A DNA stretch of 64,000 bases. Source: Streptosporangium nondiastaticum (GTDB lineage Bacteria > Actinomycetota > Actinomycetes > Streptomycetales > Streptomycetaceae). The stretch covers positions 1 through 64,000 of the forward strand of contig NZ_PXWG01000020.1 in assembly GCF_003011965.1 (NCBI RefSeq). The letters are read 5' to 3'. The stretch's first letter is position 1. Each line of letters opens with the position of its first letter. This document shows positions 58,848-64,000 of this stretch, piece by piece. The position numbers and the translations under genes were made by a program. The notes beneath the pieces are model-generated. The model was not told the DNA's origin. It was given only the letters and a program-made list of their open reading frames with translations, and did not search any database.

Positions 58848-58897
58848 CGGGGCGCACCGCACTTTCTGGTTCCACCAGTCCAGGAGATACCGCAACC

Positions 58898-59464
58898 GTG
58901 GCATCCACGAACGACCTCAAGAACGGCATGGTGCTCAAGCTCGAAGGCGGCCAGCTCTGGTCCGTCGTCGAGTTCCAGCACGTCAAGCCCGGCAAGGGCC
59001 CCGCCTTCGTCCGTACGAAGCTGAAGAACGTGCTCTCCGGCAAGGTCGTCGACAAGACCTTCAACGCCGGTGTGAAGGTCGAGACGGCCACCGTCGACCG
59101 CCGCGACATGCAGTTCTCCTACATGGACGGCGACTACTTCGTCTTCATGGACATGAAGGACTACGACCAGCTCATGATCGACCGGAAGGCCGTCGGCGAC
59201 GCCGCGAACTTCCTGATCGAGGGCTTCGAGGCCACCGTCGCCACGCACGAGGGCGAGGTGCTCTACGTCGAGCTGCCGGCCGCCGTCGAGCTGGTCATCG
59301 AGCACACCGACCCGGGCGTCCAGGGCGACCGCTCCACCGGTGGCACCAAGCCGGCGAAGCTGGAGACGGGCTACGAGATCCAGGTCCCGCTCTTCGTCAC
59401 CACCGGCGAGAAGATCAAGGTCGACACGCGCACCGGCGATTACCTCGGCCGGGTGAACAGCTAA
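58898..59464 (+). CDS. efp: Elongation factor P
   Basis: 188-aa three-domain OB/KOW protein that relieves ribosome stalling at polyproline. The loop tip [15 protein letters not shown] presents a lysine at about residue 32, and the family end GDYLGRVNS is intact. No EpmA/EpmB-like partner is nearby; actinobacterial EF-P often works unmodified. GTG at 58898 with CAGGAGA upstream. Two bases separate it from nusB. Confidence 0.97.
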   Translation: MASTNDLKNGMVLKLEGGQLWSVVEFQHVKPGKGPAFVRTKLKNVLSGKVVDKTFNAGVKVETATVDRRDMQFSYMDGDYFVFMDMKDYDQLMIDRKAVGDAANFLIEGFEATVATHEGEVLYVELPAAVELVIEHTDPGVQGDRSTGGTKPAKLETGYEIQVPLFVTTGEKIKVDTRTGDYLGRVNS

Positions 59465-59466
59465 CC

Positions 59467-59901
59467 GTGGCTGCCCGCAGCAAGGCCCGTAAGCGCGCCT
59501 TCCAGATCCTCTTCGAGGCCGACCAGCGCGGCATCACCGTGCAGAACGTGCTCGCGGACTGGATCCGGCACTCCCGGTCCGACGACCGCCAGCCGCCGGT
59601 GAACGAGTACACCATGCAGCTGGTCGAGGGGTACGCCGAGCACGTGGCCCGGATCGACGAGCTGATCTCCACCTACGCGGTCGACTGGGACCTGGACCGG
59701 ATGCCGGTCGTGGACCGGAACATCGTGCGGCTCGGTGCCTACGAGCTGATCTGGGAGGACGGCACTCCGGACGCGGTGGCGATCGACGAGGCGGTCCAGC
59801 TCGCCAAGGAGTTCTCCACGGACGACTCACCGGCCTTCGTCAACGGTCTGCTCGGCCGCTTCAAGGAGCTCAAGCCGGGTCTCCGGCGCGACGAGAAGTA
59901 A
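59467..59901 (+). CDS. nusB: Transcription antitermination factor NusB
   Basis: 144-aa all-helical RNA-binding protein of the rRNA antitermination complex with NusE. ARSKARKRAFQILFEADQRG opens the family; VVDRNIVRLGAYELIW and AIDEAVQLAKEFSTDDSPAFVNGLL are signatures. GTG at 59467, cotranscribed with efp. Confidence 0.96.
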   Translation: MAARSKARKRAFQILFEADQRGITVQNVLADWIRHSRSDDRQPPVNEYTMQLVEGYAEHVARIDELISTYAVDWDLDRMPVVDRNIVRLGAYELIWEDGTPDAVAIDEAVQLAKEFSTDDSPAFVNGLLGRFKELKPGLRRDEK

Positions 59902-59915
59902 GCCGCAGAAAACCA

Positions 59916-59965
59916 AACCGCCCGGGGGGCGGGAAACCGCAAGGTTTCCCGCCCCCCGGGCGGTT
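59916..59965. terminator. Bidirectional terminator nusB / bldD
   Basis: Perfect 23-bp stem (59916-59938 with 59943-59965) capped by GCAA tetraloop, between converging genes. Confidence 0.92.
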
Positions 59966-59989
59966 GTAGTGAAGGAAGCCGACCAGCCG

Positions 59990-60490
59990 TCAGGCGTCCT
60001 CGTGCTGGACCGCGCGGCGCGCATCCGCATCGAGCACGCCCCAGCTGATCAGCTGTTCGGTGAGCACCGAGGGCGACTGGTCGTAGATGACGGCAAGGGT
60101 CCGCAGGTCGTCCTGGCGGATCGAGAGGACCTTGCCGTTGTAGTCGCCGCGCTGGCTCTGGATGGTGGCCGCGTAACGCTGGAGCGGGCCGGCCTTCTCG
60201 GCCGGCACGTGGGCCAGGCGCTCAAGGTCCAGAACCAGCTTCGGCGGCGGCTCGGCGGCGCCGCCCGGCGTGGTGCCGGGCAGCAGCTCCTGCACGGGAA
60301 CCCCGTAGAAGTCGGCCAGCTCGGCCAGGCGCTGCACGGTCACGGCACGGTCGCCGCGCTCGTACGAACCCACTACGACGGCCTTCCAGCGGCCCTGGGA
60401 CTTCTCCTCCACGCCGTGAAGGGAGAGGCCCTGCTGGGTGCGGATGGCGCGGAGCTTGGCCCCGAGCTGTTTGGCGTATTCGCTGGACAT
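59990..60490 (-). CDS. bldD: Developmental master regulator BldD
   Basis: 166-aa repressor of sporulation genes during vegetative growth. The N-terminal helix-turn-helix domain (MSSEYAKQLGAKLRAIRTQQ to about residue 75) binds DNA. The C-terminal domain contains the bipartite c-di-GMP signature RGD-x8-RQDD, seen as RGDYNGKVLSIRQDD. Tetrameric c-di-GMP drives BldD dimerisation (established). ATG at 60490 gives the known N-terminus, with GGGGAG upstream; the frame to 60562 adds 24 unrelated residues. It is known to repress its own promoter, and a perfect BldD box lies 79-93 bp upstream of the start. Confidence 0.98.
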   Translation of the reverse strand: MSSEYAKQLGAKLRAIRTQQGLSLHGVEEKSQGRWKAVVVGSYERGDRAVTVQRLAELADFYGVPVQELLPGTTPGGAAEPPPKLVLDLERLAHVPAEKAGPLQRYAATIQSQRGDYNGKVLSIRQDDLRTLAVIYDQSPSVLTEQLISWGVLDADARRAVQHEDA

Positions 60491-60553
60491 AAAGCTCCCC
60501 GGACGCTGTATCGACGTGCGACGGCGCGTCTTCTGAAGACTGCCGCGTGTCTG

Positions 60554-60583
60554 GTAACTCACTGTGAGGTTACGCAGCGTAAT
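60554..60583. promoter_or_regulatory. BldD operator (box) with adjacent inverted repeat
   Basis: GTTACGCAGCGTAAT at 60569-60583 fits the BldD consensus nTnACnC(A/T)GnGTnAn at every fixed position. Beside it GTAACTCAC...GTGAGGTTAC (60554-60573) forms a second, imperfect repeat sharing the GTTAC arm. Located between bldD and the pyr promoter. Confidence 0.85.
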
Positions 60584-60634
60584 CTGACTTCGTCAAGCCG
60601 AATGGTCCATACCGTCCTCCAGCAGGGGGGACGG

Positions 60635-60663
60635 TGAGCGTCACACCCCGGGCCTGGTACGGT
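60635..60663 (+). promoter_or_regulatory. Probable pyr operon promoter
   Basis: TGAGCG (60635-60640), 17-bp spacer, TACGGT (60658-60663). Predicted start near 60670, giving a leader of about 58 nt that contains the PyrR hairpin. Confidence 0.6.
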
Positions 60664-60681
60664 GAGGGAGTAATTCCGACG

Positions 60682-61297
<616 letters not shown>

Positions 61298-61390
61298 CAC
61301 CCTCCTCCCCGCGGACCCGGCGCGCCCGGGACCGTGCCGCCGCATGCCCGGCCCCCGCCTTCGCACACCTCCTCACCCACGGAGAACCGG

Positions 61391-62371
61391 ATGAAGCGCC
61401 ACCTCATCTCGGCCGCCGACCTCACCCGCGACGACGCCGTCCTGATCCTCGACACCGCCGAGGAGATGGCCAGGGTCGCCGACCGGCCGATCAAGAAACT
61501 GCCCACCCTGCGCGGCCGCACCGTCGTCAACCTCTTCTTCGAGGACTCGACCCGCACCCGCATCTCCTTCGAAGCCGCGGCGAAGCGCCTCTCCGCCGAC
61601 GTCATCAACTTCTCGGCCAAGGGCTCCTCGGTCTCCAAGGGCGAGTCGCTGAAGGACACCGCCCTGACCCTGGAGGCCATGGGCGCGGACGCCGTCGTCA
61701 TCCGCCACCACGCCTCCGGCGCCCCCTACCGGCTGGCGAACTCCGGCTGGATCGACGGAGCCGTCGTCAACGCCGGCGACGGCACCCACGAGCACCCCAC
61801 CCAGGCCCTGCTGGACGCCTTCACCATGCGCCGCCGCCTGGTCGGCCGGGACGCCGGGATCGGCCAGGACCTCTCCGGGCGCCGCATCACGATCGTCGGC
61901 GACGTGCTGCACAGCCGCGTGGCCCGCTCCAACGTCCACCTGCTGACCACGCTCGGCGCCGAGGTCACCCTCGTCGCCCCGCCCACGCTGGTGCCCGTCG
62001 GCGTCGAGAACTGGCCCTGCGAGGTCTCCTACGACCTCGACGCCGTGCTGCCGAAGTCCGACGCCGTGATGATGCTGCGCGTGCAGCGCGAGCGCATGAA
62101 CGCCGCGTTCTTCCCGACCGAGCGCGAGTACTCGCGCCGCTACGGCCTGGACGGCGACCGCATGGCGAAGATGCCCGAGCACGCCGTCGTGATGCACCCC
62201 GGCCCGATGAACCGCGGCATGGAGATCACCGCCGAGGTCGCCGACTCCGACCGCTGCACGGCCGTCGAGCAGGTCGCCAACGGCGTCAGCACCCGGATGG
62301 CTGTCCTCTACCTGCTGCTCGGCGGCTCCGAGCCCGCCGTCACCACCGCCCGCACCGAGGAGAACAACTAA
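61391..62371 (+). CDS. pyrB: Aspartate carbamoyltransferase, catalytic subunit
   Basis: 326-aa enzyme making carbamoyl aspartate. The carbamoyl phosphate site [19 protein letters not shown] (STRT motif), [39 protein letters not shown] and [11 protein letters not shown] are all present. ATG at 61391 with GGAGAA upstream; the TAA overlaps pyrC by one base. No regulatory subunit gene is present. Confidence 0.97.
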   Translation: MKRHLISAADLTRDDAVLILDTAEEMARVADRPIKKLPTLRGRTVVNLFFEDSTRTRISFEAAAKRLSADVINFSAKGSSVSKGESLKDTALTLEAMGADAVVIRHHASGAPYRLANSGWIDGAVVNAGDGTHEHPTQALLDAFTMRRRLVGRDAGIGQDLSGRRITIVGDVLHSRVARSNVHLLTTLGAEVTLVAPPTLVPVGVENWPCEVSYDLDAVLPKSDAVMMLRVQRERMNAAFFPTEREYSRRYGLDGDRMAKMPEHAVVMHPGPMNRGMEITAEVADSDRCTAVEQVANGVSTRMAVLYLLLGGSEPAVTTARTEENN

Positions 62372-63657
62372 TGTCCAAGATCCTGATCCGCGGTGCGAAG
62401 GTCCTCGGCGGCGAGCCGCAGGACGTCCTGATCGACGGCGAGACCATCGCCGAGGTCGGCACCGGTCTCAGCGCCGAGGACGCCCAGGTCATCGAGGCCG
62501 ACGGCAAGATCCTGCTGCCCGGCCTGGTCGACCTCCACACCCACCTGCGCGAGCCCGGCCGCGAGGACTCCGAGACCGTCCTGACCGGCACCCGCGCCGC
62601 CGCGAGCGGCGGCTACACGGCCGTCTTCGCCATGGCCAACACCTTCCCCGTCGCGGACACCGCCGGCGTCGTCGAGCAGGTCTGGCGCCTGGGCAAGGAG
62701 TCCGGCTACTGCGACGTGCAGCCGATCGGCGCCGTCACCGTCGGCCTGGAGGGCAAGCAGCTCTCCGAGCTGGGCGCCATGCACGACTCCGCCGCCGGCG
62801 TCACCGTCTTCTCCGACGACGGCAAGTGCGTCGACGACGCCGTGATCATGCGCCGCGCGCTGGAGTACGTGAAGGCCTTCGGCGGCGTCGTCGCGCAGCA
62901 CGCCCAGGAGCCCCGGCTCACCGAGGGCGCCCAGATGAACGAGGGCATCGTCTCCGCCGAGCTGGGCCTGGGCGGCTGGCCGGCCGTCGCCGAGGAATCG
63001 ATCATCGCGCGCGACGTCCTGCTCGCCGAGCACGTCGGCTCCCGGGTGCACATCTGCCACCTCTCCACGGCCGGCTCCGTCGAGATCGTCCGCTGGGCCA
63101 AGTCTCGCGGCATCGACGTCACCGCCGAGGTCACCCCGCACCACCTGCTCCTCACCGACGAGCTGGTGCGCTCGTACAACCCGGTCTACAAGGTCAACCC
63201 GCCGCTGCGCACCGAGCGCGACGTGCTGGCCCTGCGCGAGGCCCTGGCCGACGGCACGATCGACATCGTCGCCACCGACCACGCTCCGCACCCGCACGAG
63301 GACAAGGACTGCGAGTGGGCCGCGGCCGCCATGGGCATGGTGGGCCTGGAGACCGCGCTGTCCGTCGTCCAGCAGACGATGGTCGAGACCGGGCTGCTGG
63401 ACTGGGCCGGCGTCGCCGAGCGCATGTCCTTCAAGCCCGCCCGCATCGGCAGCCTCGACGGCCACGGCCGTCCCATCGCCGCCGGTGAGCCCGCCAACCT
63501 CACCCTGGTCGATTCCGCTTACCGTGGTGTCGTGGACCCCGCGGGCTTCGCCTCCCGCAGCCGCAACACCCCCTACGAGGGCCGCGAGCTGCCGGGTCGC
63601 GTCACCCACACCTTCCTGCGGGGCCGGGCAACGGTCGTGGACGGGAATCTGGCGTGA
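62371..63657 (+). CDS. pyrC: Dihydroorotase
   Basis: 428-aa class I dihydroorotase. The metal ligands are in DLHTHLREPG (about residues 53-62), QHAQ, ICHLST and ATDHAPHPHEDKD (catalytic Asp); the carboxylated-lysine position of class I enzymes is Asp in FSDDGK, as in many class I members. ATG at 62371 overlaps the pyrB stop (TAATG). Its TGA overlaps the next GTG by 4 nt. Confidence 0.97.
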   Translation: MSKILIRGAKVLGGEPQDVLIDGETIAEVGTGLSAEDAQVIEADGKILLPGLVDLHTHLREPGREDSETVLTGTRAAASGGYTAVFAMANTFPVADTAGVVEQVWRLGKESGYCDVQPIGAVTVGLEGKQLSELGAMHDSAAGVTVFSDDGKCVDDAVIMRRALEYVKAFGGVVAQHAQEPRLTEGAQMNEGIVSAELGLGGWPAVAEESIIARDVLLAEHVGSRVHICHLSTAGSVEIVRWAKSRGIDVTAEVTPHHLLLTDELVRSYNPVYKVNPPLRTERDVLALREALADGTIDIVATDHAPHPHEDKDCEWAAAAMGMVGLETALSVVQQTMVETGLLDWAGVAERMSFKPARIGSLDGHGRPIAAGEPANLTLVDSAYRGVVDPAGFASRSRNTPYEGRELPGRVTHTFLRGRATVVDGNLA

Positions 63658-64000
63658 CATCTGCACCATCTGCACTGATCATCCTGGCGGGCGAGCAGAA
63701 GTCTGCCGCCGTCACCGACTGGGCCGCCCGCGCCGGCTGGGTCGTGGGGCTGCTGCTCTTCGTCGCGCTGCTCTACTGGCTGATGCGCGAGGGCTGGAAG
63801 TGGCGCGGCACGCTCCAGGGCGACCTGCCCGAGCTGCCCGCCGCCCCCGCCGAGCAGGGTGAACCCACGCTCACGATGACCGGGCGCTACCACGGCTCCA
63901 CCACCGCCGGGCAGTGGCTCGACCGCATCGTCGCGCGCGGCCTCGGCACCCGCAGCCGCGCCGAGCTCACCCTGACGGAGCAGGGCGTCACCGTCGTGCG
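63654..64000 (+). CDS. Pyr-operon membrane protein, 3' end outside window
   Basis: At least 115 residues are visible. A short extracytoplasmic or signal-like N-terminus leads to one span (WVVGLLLFVALLYWLM), then a basic turn and a soluble beta-rich part (GRYHGSTTAGQWLDRIVARGLGTRSRAELTLTEQGV). This is the PH-like membrane gene that sits between pyrC and carA in actinobacteria (Rv1382 position). Function unknown. GTG at 63654 overlaps the pyrC TGA (GTGA). Confidence 0.85.
   Translation, partial: MTSAPSALIILAGEQKSAAVTDWAARAGWVVGLLLFVALLYWLMREGWKWRGTLQGDLPELPAAPAEQGEPTLTMTGRYHGSTTAGQWLDRIVARGLGTRSRAELTLTEQGVTVV

Overview
This 64 kb window is chromosomal DNA of a Streptomyces (or very close relative). 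The evidence is the very high G+C content, many GTG and a few TTG starts, and two developmental genes found only in morphologically complex actinomycetes: ssgB (sporulation septum placement) and bldD (c-di-GMP-controlled master repressor). The gene order is the conserved actinobacterial core, comparable as I remember it to the S. coelicolor SCO1480s-1540s region: thrS - HIT - pgsA - PIM acyltransferase - pimA - pdxST - yebC - ruvCAB - yajC-secDF - apt - relA - hisS - rarA - rpsD - alaS - ruvX - mltG - aroECKB - efp - nusB - bldD - pyrRBC. I see no insertion sequence, prophage, CRISPR array or rRNA.

Layout. 1-2.7 kb: a Ser/Thr kinase cut by the window edge, a small membrane protein, and a minus-strand tRNA array (Gly-Cys-Val-Val-Val-Val). 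2.7-12.5 kb: the more accessory stretch, with a pabB/pabC-like pair, a tandem-GNAT protein, DsbA-like and CGNR proteins, ssgB, two independently promoted tRNA-Val(CAC) genes flanking an SRPBCC gene, a DEDDh exonuclease, and an uncharacterised two-gene operon (DUF4365 nuclease-like plus a 414-aa unknown). 12.6-25.3 kb: thrS, HIT, a deacetylase-like Tat lipoprotein coupled to a beta-propeller lipoprotein, an unknown membrane protein, an EF-G-like factor, and the phosphatidylinositol mannoside operon. 25.6-38.2 kb: vitamin B6 synthesis, Holliday junction processing, Sec accessory subunits, apt and relA. 38.3-46.6 kb: DUF349 protein, cyclophilin, MBL hydrolase, hisS, VKOR, rarA, a DUF2470 (HugZ-like) protein and rpsD. 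46.8-59.9 kb: alaS-ruvX-mltG-aroE, aroC-K-B-Q, an M24 protein, efp and nusB. 60-64 kb: bldD diverging from the pyr operon, which runs off the end.

Regulation visible in the sequence is the richest part. A PyrR-binding hairpin with a CNGNGA loop overlaps the pyrR ribosome binding site. A perfect BldD box lies between bldD and pyrR. A 17/19 iron box (DmdR1/IdeR type) lies between rpsD and the DUF2470 gene. Two near-identical RecA-independent DNA-damage (PafBC-type) promoters precede ruvC and rarA. At least six genes have a TANNNT -10 element 7-8 nt upstream of the start codon, which predicts leaderless mRNAs. Convergent gene pairs are separated by long perfect hairpins that look like bidirectional terminators.

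Coupling is tight inside the operons: 1- or 4-nt stop/start overlaps join pabB/pabC, pgsA/acyltransferase/pimA, ruvC/ruvA, secF/apt, mltG/aroE, aroC/aroK and pyrB/pyrC/membrane gene. All functional names rest on motif recognition by eye; no database search was run.
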